Made by a program: the position numbers and the translations under genes. From DASXKD01 sp963762735 (GTDB taxonomy: Bacteria; Actinomycetota; Actinomycetes; Streptosporangiales; Streptosporangiaceae): 64,000 nt of DNA. The stretch lies in contig CAVXMG010000006.1 in NCBI GenBank assembly GCA_963762735.1, forward strand, positions 142,229 to 206,228. Direction: 5' to 3'. The notes under the pieces are model-generated. The model made no database searches. It was not told the DNA's origin and worked only from the letters and a program-made list of their open reading frames with translations. Of the stretch, positions 47,217 through 57,044 are shown in pieces; position 1 is the first letter of the stretch; each line of letters begins with the position of its first letter.

Positions 47217-50200
47217 CTATCCGGTCGCCATCGCGAAAATGTGCAGCGCCGGGTTGTAGCCGGCCACGTCGCCGAGGGAGGGCAGGGTCACCGCCGTCAC
47301 GGTCTTGCTGGGGTCGATCGGCACCGACTGCTCGAACACGTACACCTGGTGCCCGGAGGAACCGGTCGGGTAGTTGGCGTAGTTCACCGCGGCCACCTGG
47401 GTGTTCTGCGGGTTGCCGCTCTTCCCCGGGGAGTACCAGAAGTTGCCCACGTTCAGCGTGAACGGCTGGGTGCTGCCGTCGGTGTAGTAGATGAGGCCGG
47501 TGCCCGATTCGGCCGAGTTGTTGGCCGCCGCCAGGAAGCCCAGCTTGGACCCGGAGCCGGAGATCGCGATCGTCTGGCCCTCCGCCATCGTGTTGTCCGG
47601 TTGCGCGGACGGCACGTTCGGCCAGGTGAAGGTGAGGCCGTCGGCGGTCACCGTGGAACCGGGCGTGAGCCCGGCGGTGGCCAGGCCCTGCGCGGAGTAT
47701 GTCGTGCCGTCCCCGTCGAAGCCCTCGAAACCCGGCGACGGGCTGGTGTCGCTGTTGTCGGTGACACCGGTGTTGTCGAACGTGGCAGCCAGGTTCGGCG
47801 CGGGCACGTTGACCTGCGCGGTGTTGATGAGCGTCTGGGCCTGCCCCTGGATAGCGCTGTGTCCGGCCGGGCCAGCGCTATACGTCGCGGTGGCCAGCAG
47901 GCCGGTCAGGCCGGGGGACAGGCCGGAGGACGGGGCGGTCACGGTGAAGGTGGCCGAGGCCGACGTGCCGGGCGCGACGTTCCCCAGCGACACGCCGCCG
48001 GACGGCGAGACGGCCCACGCCGGCGACGGAGGCGCCAGCGACACCGAGGCACCGCTCAGCGGCCCGAAGCCCGGGTTGGCCAGCGTCGCCTTCACCGTGA
48101 ACGTGCCCTCGGCGAGCGCGGTGGACGGGATGGCGGCCAGCGTCGGCTGCGGGACCGAGGGCGGCCCGTACACCTGCGGCGAGTAGCCGGGGCTGGTCAC
48201 CGGGAAGACCGGGACCCCGCCGGCCTGGTTGCCCTCGGCGACAAGCTGCACCTGGTCGAGCCCGCCGCTGCTGGCGTCCAGGCCCCAGACCGCGATCGCC
48301 AGCGTGTTCTGGCCGTGGTCGTTGAGGATCCCGGCAGGCACGTAGAACTGATGCTGCGGGCCCATGTTGTTGACGTAGCGGCCGATCAGCCAGCCGTTGA
48401 CGAAGATGAACGCGCGGTAGTTGGCGGTGCCGGCGCCGGGTCCGGCCCCGCCGATCTGCACGGCGATCGGCGTGTAGCCGTGCTGCGGCAGGCCGAGGCT
48501 GAACTGGGTCCGGTACCAGCCGATCCCCGGCGGCACGCCCCGCGCGGCCCACGAATCCGGCAGCGTCACCTGCTGCCAGCCCTGGTCCGGGTAGCCGGGC
48601 AGGTCCCAGCCGTTGCCGGTGCCGAACAGTCCGGTGGCGTTCATCACCCCGCGGACGGGGTCCTGCAGCGTGCTCCCACCTGGGCTGCCCATCATCCGCC
48701 AGGTGACCTGCGCCGACGAGCCGTCCAGGGATGCGCTGTAGAGCCCGGTCTTCTCTCCGCTTGGCCCCTCGGGGTTCCCGGTATTCTCCACCAGCACGGC
48801 GAGGACGTTGTCCTGGCCGGCGTTGACGGCACCGGCCGGGAACGCGAATGTGGCCCGCTGCGCGCCCGCGGCGGAGTGGGAACCGAGGAACGCGCCGTTG
48901 AGCCAGACGGAGAAGGCGCCGGTCGGGGAGATGCCGTCCGCCGTGAGCGTGACGCCGGTCTCGCTGCCGGTGGCGGTGAAGTGCCCCCGGTACCAGGTGA
49001 AGCCATGGTCGTAGCCGTAGTCCGAGGCGTACAGCGCCGGGGTGCTTGCGGCGGTGCCGTTCGTGGTGACCGGGTGGTCGGCGAGCGTCCAGGAACTGTC
49101 GTTGAAGCCCGGCTGCGCCTGCGGCGTCTCGTAGCTGAACCGCCAGTTCTCCAGCGCCGGCAGGGTGACCTGCCCGGGACCGGCGATGTTGCCCTGGAGG
49201 GAACCGTCCTGGCCAGCGGTGACCTTGACCGGCTGGCCGTTCCACGTGACGTACTTGATGCCGGACGGTGCCCAGACGGTGAGCGGGCTCGCCGCCGAGG
49301 TGTCGCCGGTGAGCGCGAGCAGGGGCCCGGCCGCCGTCGCCGTCCTGACCAGGTAACCGCCGCTGACCAGGACCGGGCCTGCCGAGGTGGACTCGGGCCA
49401 GAATTGTTCCGCGGTATTGGTGTCGGCGATCAGCAGCAGCAGCGGCGGGGTGCCGCCGCCGGAGATCCGCACCTCGGCCATGCCCTGGTGGGTGTAGTCG
49501 AGGCGCAGGTCACCGCGGGAGGAGTCCCAGGTGGAGCCCACCGTGCCGGAGAGCACGTTCACGGTGGGCTGGCTGGCGTACCGCAGCACGGTTTCACCGT
49601 CTGTTCCCGCGTCGCCGTAAAGCAGCGCGACCGCTGTGCCGCCGATGGTCGCGTGGGTCATCAGCTGGGACGTGGAGTACATCAGTTGCTGGCCGTCGAA
49701 GGAGTAGTTGGCCAGCAGCAGGTCCGCCTCGCGGCCCGCCAGGGTGAGCTGGCCCTGCTGCGGGACGACCGGGTAGTAGTCGGCCTGCTGTGCCGCGGAG
49801 AGCACGTTGATCGCGTCGACGACCACCGTGTCGGCGGACGACGCCGGGTTCTGCTGGCCGGTGACGTCGATGGTGAGCGTGTGGCTGCCGTTGCTCAGCC
49901 CCGTCTGGGAGAACAGCAACTGCTGGAACTGCTTGCCGGAGGAGGAGTAGGTGTCGACGGTCCCGGCCTGGTTGCCGTCGATGTAGACATCGGCGATTCC
50001 GCCGTTGGTGTTCTTCGGGCCGATCCACTGGATCCCGGTACCGGTGAAGGTGACCGACATGCTCGCCGCGGCCTGGGTGCTGTACGACTCCGTGCTGTCC
50101 CAGTCGCCGTTGGTGAAGCCGGCGCTCGGCCCGGCGTGGGTCCAGGTGCCGGTGTAGGTAAGCGCCGGGTCGGCGTCGTCGTAGGTGTAGCCGGTGGTCT

Positions 50201-51971
50201 GGTCGGCGTTCAGCGCCAGGTGCGTGTTCACCGTGGCGGTCGAGGTCGCGTCGGACTGGCGCAGGTAGATGAAGCCGGTGCCGTCGTCGATGTTGGCGCG
50301 GGCCATGGCGGTGACCGATGGGTTGTCCGGTGCGGGCGGCGCGACCTGCGTGGTCTTGGTGAGCGGAGCGACGGAGGTCTCGAAGTCGTTGATGAGCTTG
50401 TTCTCGCCGAACTTGGATCCGGTGATGTCGTTGGGGTTGGCCGGGGTGCCTGTCTCGCCGGTCTCCCTGATCCCGGCGCCGTAGTCGTAGGAGGTGTACA
50501 CCTGCGGCGCGGGCAGCCAGCCCCAGTTCGTCCCGCCCACGCCCATGTAGTAGCTCTGCATGGTGGCGCCCTGGGCGATGTTGTTCTTGTAATAGACGTT
50601 CTCGAAGTCCGGCCCGGTCATCGTGTAGCAGTTGTCGTAGCCACTGCCGCCCCAGCCGTCGAACGAGCCGCCCTGGAACTCCGGCAGGTACAGCGGCTCA
50701 CCGGGTTGCGTCGGGTAGCCGAACGGCTGGCCGAAGTGGCTGGTGTCGGCGCAGTTGAAGCCGAGCGGGTAGTTGTCAGGCCCGCTGATGTTCACCGCTC
50801 CGGTCCCGCTGGTGTAGAACGGGCCGCCGCAGCACTGGTTGAACGTGAACGGGACGTTGATCCCGTCGGAGTGCGCCTGCTGTTCCAGGTTGGCCAGGAA
50901 CTGCAGGTCGGCGGCGCTGCGCCCGGTGTACTCGTTCTCGATCTGGTAGGCGATGACGTCCCCGCCGTTGGTGATCTGGTGCGGGGCGATGATCGAGTCG
51001 ATCTCCGAGAGCCACTGCAGTTCCGCGGACTCGAACGGCCTGGCGTCGGTGCGGTAACCGCCGGGTGACGGCAGCGCCCAGGCCGCGATCCCGCCCGCGT
51101 CGGTCTCGGCGTTGATGTAGGGGCCGGGCCTGGCGATCACGTACAGGCCCGCCTGCTGTGCCATGTTCAGGAACAGGTTCATGTCCCTGACCCCGGTGAA
51201 GTCGTAGACGCCGGGCGCCGGGGAGGAGTAGTCCCAGTCGAAGTAGACGGTGACCGCGTTGTACCCGTCGGCCTTCATCTTCTGCAGGTCGTCGAGCCAC
51301 AGCGACGGGGAAGGGGTGCGCCACGGGTCGAACTCCCCGGCGGTGAGGTAAACGCGCTGGCCGCCGATGGACATCGAGTACTGGTCGTAGCTGACCTGCT
51401 GCGGCTGGCCGTGCAGCACCGGGCGCGGTTGTGGCAGCGGAGCCGGGGTCACCGGGGCCGACGTGGCGGCGGGACTGGCCTGCCCGCCGGCGGTGTTGGC
51501 GGTGACCGTGAAGGTGTAACTGGTGCCGTCGGTCAGGCCGTCCGCGATCGTCCAGAGGTTGGGCACGCTGGCGGTGAGTTGCTGGCCGGACGACGAGGTG
51601 ATGGTGTAGCTCACCACCGAGCCGGCGCCGCTGGCGGGCGGGCACCAGACCACGGTCGCCGAGCCATCCCCGCCGATCGCGCGGACCCCGGTGGGCGCGG
51701 TCAGCGTCGAGGACCCGGCCGTGGCGGGCGTCGCCGCCGGGCAGGAGGCGTCCGTTCCTGACGGGGTTGCGGGCCCGTTCCCGTGATCGGGCGCCGCCTG
51801 GCGGTCTAACGGCCGGGCCGCGCCGGTGCTGACGAGGTGGGCGCGCGCCGCCGAACGGGGGGTGACTGCTGCCGCGCCGGCCGACGTGGCAGCAGTCGCC
51901 GCGACGGTGACGGTGGTCAGGGTAACGATGCCCGCAGAACGCGCCAGCTTGCCAGCCCAACGCCGACTCAT
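47217..51971 (-). CDS. Secreted multidomain GH35 beta-galactosidase
   Basis: About 1,584 residues. The signal peptide is KLARSAGIVTLTTVTVAATA. A fibronectin-III-like domain (TAPTGVRAIGGDGSATVVW) precedes the GH35 barrel (about residues 195-530): QRVYLTAGEFDPWRTPSPSL, YVIARPGPYINAETDAGGIA, the acid/base Glu in VIAYQIENEYTG, and the nucleophile Glu in LYLPEFQGGSFDGWG. Jelly-roll galactose-binding modules follow (YIDGNQAGTVDTY; FSVWLNGAFLGSHSAAG; FIFVNGWLIGRYVNNMGPQH). A NEW3-type domain (LSGASVSLAPPSPAWAVSPS) and a C-terminal beta domain end the chain. It should hydrolyse plant or microbial galactosides outside the cell. Start ATG 51971 places the signal peptide correctly. Confidence 0.88.
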   Translation of the reverse strand: MSRRWAGKLARSAGIVTLTTVTVAATAATSAGAAAVTPRSAARAHLVSTGAARPLDRQAAPDHGNGPATPSGTDASCPAATPATAGSSTLTAPTGVRAIGGDGSATVVWCPPASGAGSVVSYTITSSSGQQLTASVPNLWTIADGLTDGTSYTFTVTANTAGGQASPAATSAPVTPAPLPQPRPVLHGQPQQVSYDQYSMSIGGQRVYLTAGEFDPWRTPSPSLWLDDLQKMKADGYNAVTVYFDWDYSSPAPGVYDFTGVRDMNLFLNMAQQAGLYVIARPGPYINAETDAGGIAAWALPSPGGYRTDARPFESAELQWLSEIDSIIAPHQITNGGDVIAYQIENEYTGRSAADLQFLANLEQQAHSDGINVPFTFNQCCGGPFYTSGTGAVNISGPDNYPLGFNCADTSHFGQPFGYPTQPGEPLYLPEFQGGSFDGWGGSGYDNCYTMTGPDFENVYYKNNIAQGATMQSYYMGVGGTNWGWLPAPQVYTSYDYGAGIRETGETGTPANPNDITGSKFGENKLINDFETSVAPLTKTTQVAPPAPDNPSVTAMARANIDDGTGFIYLRQSDATSTATVNTHLALNADQTTGYTYDDADPALTYTGTWTHAGPSAGFTNGDWDSTESYSTQAAASMSVTFTGTGIQWIGPKNTNGGIADVYIDGNQAGTVDTYSSSGKQFQQLLFSQTGLSNGSHTLTIDVTGQQNPASSADTVVVDAINVLSAAQQADYYPVVPQQGQLTLAGREADLLLANYSFDGQQLMYSTSQLMTHATIGGTAVALLYGDAGTDGETVLRYASQPTVNVLSGTVGSTWDSSRGDLRLDYTHQGMAEVRISGGGTPPLLLLIADTNTAEQFWPESTSAGPVLVSGGYLVRTATAAGPLLALTGDTSAASPLTVWAPSGIKYVTWNGQPVKVTAGQDGSLQGNIAGPGQVTLPALENWRFSYETPQAQPGFNDSSWTLADHPVTTNGTAASTPALYASDYGYDHGFTWYRGHFTATGSETGVTLTADGISPTGAFSVWLNGAFLGSHSAAGAQRATFAFPAGAVNAGQDNVLAVLVENTGNPEGPSGEKTGLYSASLDGSSAQVTWRMMGSPGGSTLQDPVRGVMNATGLFGTGNGWDLPGYPDQGWQQVTLPDSWAARGVPPGIGWYRTQFSLGLPQHGYTPIAVQIGGAGPGAGTANYRAFIFVNGWLIGRYVNNMGPQHQFYVPAGILNDHGQNTLAIAVWGLDASSGGLDQVQLVAEGNQAGGVPVFPVTSPGYSPQVYGPPSVPQPTLAAIPSTALAEGTFTVKATLANPGFGPLSGASVSLAPPSPAWAVSPSGGVSLGNVAPGTSASATFTVTAPSSGLSPGLTGLLATATYSAGPAGHSAIQGQAQTLINTAQVNVPAPNLAATFDNTGVTDNSDTSPSPGFEGFDGDGTTYSAQGLATAGLTPGSTVTADGLTFTWPNVPSAQPDNTMAEGQTIAISGSGSKLGFLAAANNSAESGTGLIYYTDGSTQPFTLNVGNFWYSPGKSGNPQNTQVAAVNYANYPTGSSGHQVYVFEQSVPIDPSKTVTAVTLPSLGDVAGYNPALHIFAMATG

Positions 51972-52103
51972 CAGACTCACCCACGATTCAACGTAGTCAA
52001 ACACCCTCTCCCTGCTACCGGAAACTAAATGGCGCAGAATGTCAAGCCCAGGCACTAACCGGCAGCCCGGCCAGTACCGCCATTGCCACGAAGGCCCAAG
52101 CCG

Positions 52104-52634
52104 TCAGCCCTGGGCCGACTTGGCGTCGGCCTCGATCTCGGCGGTGTCCGCCTTCAGTTCCTTGGCCTCCACCTTCTGCGCCTTCTTCATCGACCGCTCG
52201 ATCTTCGCCCCCATGTCGGACACCCCGACGACCACCAGGCCGGCCTGCCCGGCGTCGAGGTGCTCGCCCAGTTCCTTGAGATCGTCGCGGCTCATCCCGG
52301 CGGCCGCGTGACCGGCCACCGCGCCGAGCACGGCACCGCCAGCGGTCGTGGCCAGCAGCAGGCCCCCGCCGATCGCCGCGAACGGGAACAACACCACCAC
52401 CAGGCCGGTGGCCAGGCCTACGCCGCCGCCGAGCACGCCGCCGGCCCGGGTCGGCGTCTCGTGCTTCTTGGTGATCTTCACCTTCCCGTCGGCGCGGCGC
52501 TCGATCACCGCGGCGTCGTAGGCGTCGATCAGGCCTTCCTTGGTGTGCAGGTCCTTGACCAGCTCATAGTCCGCGTTAGCGTCGGCCGGGTTGCTGTACA
52601 CGCCGACGTAGGCGATGAACGTGTCGATAGCCAT
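52104..52634 (-). CDS. DUF1269-type membrane protein (copy 2)
   Basis: 176 residues: cytoplasmic N-terminal domain (MAIDTFIAYVGVYSNPADAN; YDAAVIERRADGKVKITKKH), a Gly-rich membrane hairpin (GGGVGLATGLVVVLFPFAAI; LLLATTAGGAVLGAVAGHAA), a regulatory-looking domain (HLDAGQAGLVVVGVSDMGAK) and a charged coiled-coil tail (AKELKADTAEIEADAKSAQG). It shares architecture with the island DUF1269 protein at 29643 but little direct sequence. GGAGGTACCGCG precedes ATG 52634. A half-degenerate stress dyad (52710-52726) lies 84 bp upstream. Confidence 0.78.
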   Translation of the reverse strand: MAIDTFIAYVGVYSNPADANADYELVKDLHTKEGLIDAYDAAVIERRADGKVKITKKHETPTRAGGVLGGGVGLATGLVVVLFPFAAIGGGLLLATTAGGAVLGAVAGHAAAGMSRDDLKELGEHLDAGQAGLVVVGVSDMGAKIERSMKKAQKVEAKELKADTAEIEADAKSAQG

Positions 52635-52752
52635 CGCGGTACCTCCAGTGCGCGCCGGGCAAAGTCTTGGTGATCCCAGGACGTTACGGGGCGGCGCGCC
52701 CGGCCCGGCCCCCCCGCCACGGGTGATCTCTGCACCGTCTGCCCGCGCGGTG

Positions 52753-55569
52753 TCACTCCGGGATGGCAGGCAGTTCGGCGACGGTGCGCAGGTCGCTGGC
52801 CTCAGGGACGCCCAGGCTGGTGTAGATGTCCAGGGCCTGTTCCCAGTGTTCGCGCCCGGAATCGTGCTGGCCGGCGGCGTGGCATGCATGGGCAAGCCCG
52901 TGGTGGGCGCGGCCTTGCTCATAGCGGTCCCCCGTCTGGCGGGCCAGCGTCAGCGCGGCGTGATGGCAGGTGAGTGCCTGGCCGGACCGGCCAGCGGCCA
53001 GGTGGGTTTCCCCGCTGCCATTGAGCGCCGCGGCCTGTCCGCCCGGATCGCCGATCTCCTCGTAGAGGGCCAGTGCGTCCTGATGGAAGCCCCCGGCCCG
53101 GTCAAGCTGACCCTGCCGGTAAGAGATCGCGCCGAGCCCGGTCAGCGCGCGGGCCTGTTCCCGCTTGCCGCCGGTCTGACGGGTGAGGGTGAGCGCGGTG
53201 AGGTGGAAGCGGCGAGCCTTGTCGTGCTGGCCTACACCGAGCATGGTCTCCCCGGAGCCGTTGAGGGCTTCGGCTTCACCATCGCGGTCGGCCGCCTCCT
53301 GGAACAGTTCCAGCGCCTGCCGGTAGCTGCCAATTGCCTGGTCATACTGGCCCCGGCGGTTGCTGACCGCGCCGAGCCTGGCCAGCGCCCACGCCTCGAC
53401 ACGCCGGCTGCCGAGTTCCCGGGACAGGGCAAGGGCCTGCGCCTGGTGGTCGGCGGCCCGCCGGTACTCGCCTTGCCGGTAGTAGACGTCTCCGAGGTTG
53501 GTCAGCGCGATGACCTCGCCGAACCGGTGATCGACCTTGCGGTAGACGCCGATGGCCTGCCGCATGTGGCTGGCCGCCCGCTGGTAACGGCCCTGCCTGA
53601 GATAGACAAGGCCCAGGTTGGACAGGGCGACGGCCTCGCCGGTGACGTCGCCGAGGTCCCGGCACAAGGCGAGGGCCTGGCGGTGACACCGTGCTGCCTG
53701 CGGATAGCGGCCCTGCTGATCGTGGATGAGCGCGAGGTTGCCAAGCGCCCAGCCTTCGGTGAGCCGGTCGCCTGCCTTGCGCGCCAGGGTGATGGCTTGC
53801 TGGTGGCATTCGCCGGCCTCGCCATAGCGGCCCTGCCGGCCGTAGATGACACCCAGGGTGGTCAGCGTGCGGGCCTGCGCCCCCAGGTCGCCGCAGTGCC
53901 GGGCGGCATCAAGGGCGTGCTGGCAGATCGTCATTCCGGCGGCGTCGTGCACGCCATCGAAGTAACGGTGCAGCGTCTGGGCCAGCCCGATGGCGAACTG
54001 TGGCCAGCCATTGCTGGCGGCGTGCCCGGCGACCGTCACCAGGGTGGCCAGCTCGGCGTCCAGCCAGGATCTGGCGGCGTCCGGATCCTTGAAGCGGGGG
54101 ATTGGCGTGCCCGGGGGCGGGGGCTCTGGCCGGTGATGCCGCTCGGCCAGCGCCAGGCTGTCCATCGCCGCGGCGCAGGCGGCCAGGTAGTAACCGAAGA
54201 GCCTCGTCAGTGCCTCGCGGCGCACCTCGCTGCTGTCGTGGGCGGCTGCCTGGCCGGCCGCGTAGGCGCGCAGCAGGTCATGCATGCCGTAGCGGCCCTT
54301 GCCAGCGGGCTGGACGAGGTGCCCCCTGGCCAGCACGCCGAGGAGCTGGCCCGCCTGGCTCACCGCCGTGGCGGCGAGCGCGGCGGCCGCGTGATCTTCC
54401 CATTCCTGGCCTGGGTGCAGGCCAAGCAGCCGGAACATCATGGCGGCATCGTCGGGCAGGTGGCGGTAGGACCAGGAGAGCACGCTCGCGACGGCGCTTC
54501 GCGGATCCCCGCCCGCGTCAAGCAGCTCCAGCCGGTTCTGCTCGCCCGCCAGCTCGGCCGCCACTGCGTCCAGCGGCATGCCCGGTCGCGCCACCGCCAG
54601 CTCGGCCGCGACCCGTAGCGCCAGCGGCAGCCGGGCGCAGAGGCTGGCCAGCGTCGACGCCGCCTCCGGGTCGGCGTCCACCCGGTCTCCGATCAGCGCC
54701 CGCAGCAGCGCGACCGCGTCCCCTTCCGGCAGCAGGTCCAGGTCCAGGCGGCGGGCACCGTCGCGCGCCACCAGGCCCGGCAGTGCCGTGCGGCTGGTCA
54801 CCAGCACCAGCACCGGCGGGCTGCCGGGCAGCAGCGGCCGCACCTGTTCCTCGGATGCGGCGTTGTCCAGCAGGATCAGCAGCCGCTTGCCCGCTAGCAG
54901 CGACCGGTATCTGGCGGCCTGCGCCGCCTCCCCCTGCGGAACGGTGGCGCCCAGCGCGGTCAGAAACCCGGCCAGTGCCTCCTGCGCCGCTAATGGCTGC
55001 CCGGGGTCGAAACCGCGCAGGTTGACATAGAGCTGGCCATCGGGGAAGCGCGCGGCCACCCGGTGCGCCCAGTGCACGGCCAGTGCGGTCTTGCCTGCTC
55101 CGGCCGTTCCCGACACTGCCGAGATCGTTACCGGGCGCGGCGCCCCGTCCTGCTCCGTGGCCGCGGGCAGCAGGGCATCCAGTTGTGCCAGCTCACCGGT
55201 CCGGCCGGTGAAGGCGCTGACGTCGGCGGGCAACTCCCGCGGTACCGGCGCGGCGGCCGGCGGGCCGGGGACCGCGGCGGGGATTTCCGCTGCCTCGGCA
55301 GCAGCGAGCACCTCAGCGGCGGCGGCCCGGCCCACGGCCGCCTTGATGAAAACGGCGCGTACCGCCCCGGTCAGCCGCAGCGCGCCCGCCAGTCGTTCCG
55401 CGGTGGGCTTGTGCGCGGTCCGGTGGCGGCGGCCCTCCAGGTCCTGGATCGTCCGCAGGCTCACCGCGGCGTCTTCGGCCAGTTCCTCCTGCGTGAGCCG
55501 GGCGTCCTTTCTCAGCTGCCGTAGCAGGCCGGCGAAATCTGATGGCGGCTGCCCGGTCACTGTCCCCAC
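52753..55569 (-). CDS. STAND regulator: XRE helix-turn-helix, NB-ARC ATPase, TPR repeats
   Basis: 938 residues. N-terminal XRE domain (LLRQLRKDARLTQEELAEDA, AVSLRTIQDLEGRRHRT). NB-ARC: Walker A SGTAGAGKTAL (about residue 155), Walker B RLLILLDNAAS, and VLVLVTSRTALPG. A winged-helix part (MHDLLRAYAAGQAAAHD) and about ten tetratricopeptide repeats (LGVIYGRQGRYGEAGECHQQ; LGLVYLRQGRYQRAASHMRQ) follow. This is an ATP-switched transcription factor of the type common near secondary-metabolite and defence loci; TPRs would bind a signal or partner. GTG 55569 follows GAGGGAGCG. It is divergent from a PstS-like gene, its possible target. Confidence 0.88.
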   Translation of the reverse strand: MGTVTGQPPSDFAGLLRQLRKDARLTQEELAEDAAVSLRTIQDLEGRRHRTAHKPTAERLAGALRLTGAVRAVFIKAAVGRAAAAEVLAAAEAAEIPAAVPGPPAAAPVPRELPADVSAFTGRTGELAQLDALLPAATEQDGAPRPVTISAVSGTAGAGKTALAVHWAHRVAARFPDGQLYVNLRGFDPGQPLAAQEALAGFLTALGATVPQGEAAQAARYRSLLAGKRLLILLDNAASEEQVRPLLPGSPPVLVLVTSRTALPGLVARDGARRLDLDLLPEGDAVALLRALIGDRVDADPEAASTLASLCARLPLALRVAAELAVARPGMPLDAVAAELAGEQNRLELLDAGGDPRSAVASVLSWSYRHLPDDAAMMFRLLGLHPGQEWEDHAAAALAATAVSQAGQLLGVLARGHLVQPAGKGRYGMHDLLRAYAAGQAAAHDSSEVRREALTRLFGYYLAACAAAMDSLALAERHHRPEPPPPGTPIPRFKDPDAARSWLDAELATLVTVAGHAASNGWPQFAIGLAQTLHRYFDGVHDAAGMTICQHALDAARHCGDLGAQARTLTTLGVIYGRQGRYGEAGECHQQAITLARKAGDRLTEGWALGNLALIHDQQGRYPQAARCHRQALALCRDLGDVTGEAVALSNLGLVYLRQGRYQRAASHMRQAIGVYRKVDHRFGEVIALTNLGDVYYRQGEYRRAADHQAQALALSRELGSRRVEAWALARLGAVSNRRGQYDQAIGSYRQALELFQEAADRDGEAEALNGSGETMLGVGQHDKARRFHLTALTLTRQTGGKREQARALTGLGAISYRQGQLDRAGGFHQDALALYEEIGDPGGQAAALNGSGETHLAAGRSGQALTCHHAALTLARQTGDRYEQGRAHHGLAHACHAAGQHDSGREHWEQALDIYTSLGVPEASDLRTVAELPAIPE

Positions 55570-55725
55570 CGCTCCCTCACCACTGCGGGGCCGCCCCCGT
55601 AGTGTCCCGTCTCCGCAAGGGTACGCAGGCGGCGTGCTGGTGCCCGGGCAGTTTCCGACGCTGCGCGTGGCCGGTGCCGCGCGGGGGCCCTTGTCCTCGC
55701 AGTGGTTTTCGAGAGACCGTGGGGA

Positions 55726-56961
55726 ATGCGCCTAACCAGTAAGTTGCTGGCCGCCTGTGCTGCCTTCGCCCTGATTGCCGTCGCCGCGGCGCCGGCCTTG
55801 GCCGACCCGCCCACAGGGGTTGTCCCGCGCGCAGCCGACGCGGTGGGGGTCGGCTCGGACACCATCGGGTATCTGCTCGACCAGCTTTCCCGCGACTACG
55901 ACAAGGCCCATCCGAAGGCCGCGACGCTGCTGTACAGCTGGGATGCCGTGGACCCGGCCACCGGCAAGGCAGGCGGCCAGATCGAGACGAAGGCCACCTG
56001 CGCGGCAATCGCGCGCCCGGACGGCTCCTCGGCGGGCATCTCGGCGCTGGAAGCCGGCACCACCGACCCGTCCAGCCCGGCCGACTTCTGCATTGACTAC
56101 GCCGGCTCGTCGCGTGCGCAGCAGGCCAGCGATCCGGGGTGCGTCGCTGGCGGCGTCTGCTTCATCCGGCTGGCCGCCGACGCGGTCACCTGGGCCTCCC
56201 GTGATGCCGCGAGTGGCGGGACCGACGCCCCGGCGAGCCTGACCGTGGCCCAGCTCAAGGACATCTACCTGTGCAAGACCACCAACTGGGCCAAGGTCGG
56301 CGGTAAGAGCGCGCCCATCACGCCATTCCTGCCGCAGCCTGCCTCGGGCCTCACGGCTTCCTGGCTCACCGCGCTCGGCGGCGGCAAGACCCCGATCACC
56401 CCAGGCGCCTGCGTCAGCGACGAGGGCAGCACGCTGCAGGACAACCAGGGCATCAGCGCCGTGCTCGACAGCCCCAACGCGATCGTCCCCTACTCCGTCG
56501 CCAGCTACCTTGCCCAGGCCTACCATGACGCCCCGTGCACCAAGTCCTCGTGCACCGGCTCCCCGGCGTGCAAGCCCACCGGCTCGCAGAACCTGTTCGG
56601 CTGCGACGAGCATGGCGTGCTCGGCCTCGGCGAGATCGACGCCGACGCGCCGATGCTGCCCTGGCCGCCGCCTCCGGCGCCCTGCGCCACGTGCGCGATC
56701 AGCTCGAAGTTCCCGCCGCTGTTCCTGCACGACGTCTTCGTGGTGGTCCGTGACGCCGCAACCGCTACCCACATCCCGGCCTACCTGCAGCCGATGTTCG
56801 ACCCGAAGTCGGCCACCCGGCCCGGGTTCACCTGCACCCTCACCGGCGGAAAGGACATCAAGAGCTACGGATTCCAGCAGCTGCCCTGGCCGCCCGCGAA
56901 GTCGCGCCGCTTCCCGCTGGCGAGCGCGTGTGGCACCCCTCAGCACATCCCCCCGCCCTGA
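55726..56961 (+). CDS. Exported PstS-like periplasmic-binding-fold protein
   Basis: 411 residues. Signal peptide MRLTSKLLAACAAFALIAVA ... ALA. The mature protein opens GVGSDTIGYLLDQLSRDYDK, then IARPDGSSAGISALEAGTT, FCIDYAGSSRAQQ, LTVAQLKDIYLCKTTNW and NAIVPYSVASYLAQAYHDA. These match phosphate-type substrate-binding proteins, with the phosphate-loop equivalent GSDT. Extra cysteine-rich segments (CTKSSCTGSPACKPTGSQ; APCATCAISSK) are unusual. There is no lipobox and no pst transport genes nearby, so a secreted scavenger or cell-wall role is possible. ATG 55726 follows GTGGGGA. Confidence 0.78.
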   Translation: MRLTSKLLAACAAFALIAVAAAPALADPPTGVVPRAADAVGVGSDTIGYLLDQLSRDYDKAHPKAATLLYSWDAVDPATGKAGGQIETKATCAAIARPDGSSAGISALEAGTTDPSSPADFCIDYAGSSRAQQASDPGCVAGGVCFIRLAADAVTWASRDAASGGTDAPASLTVAQLKDIYLCKTTNWAKVGGKSAPITPFLPQPASGLTASWLTALGGGKTPITPGACVSDEGSTLQDNQGISAVLDSPNAIVPYSVASYLAQAYHDAPCTKSSCTGSPACKPTGSQNLFGCDEHGVLGLGEIDADAPMLPWPPPPAPCATCAISSKFPPLFLHDVFVVVRDAATATHIPAYLQPMFDPKSATRPGFTCTLTGGKDIKSYGFQQLPWPPAKSRRFPLASACGTPQHIPPP

Positions 56962-57044
56962 CGGGCAAGCCATGGCCCCGGGCCGCCGGCGAGGGCATCG
57001 CCGGTTGGGCGGCTGTCCGCGCACATGCCCGGGTCCGCGCGCGC

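Noticed and set aside
47241..51068. 1,275-codon rightward open frame opposite the GH35 gene
   Set aside because: Val/Arg/Gly-rich low-complexity translation typical of GC-rich antisense frames; the leftward frame has both GH35 catalytic motifs.
52615..54618. 667-codon rightward frame opposite the STAND gene
   Set aside because: Antisense of the TPR repeats, which explains its own periodicity; no ribosome site or domain.
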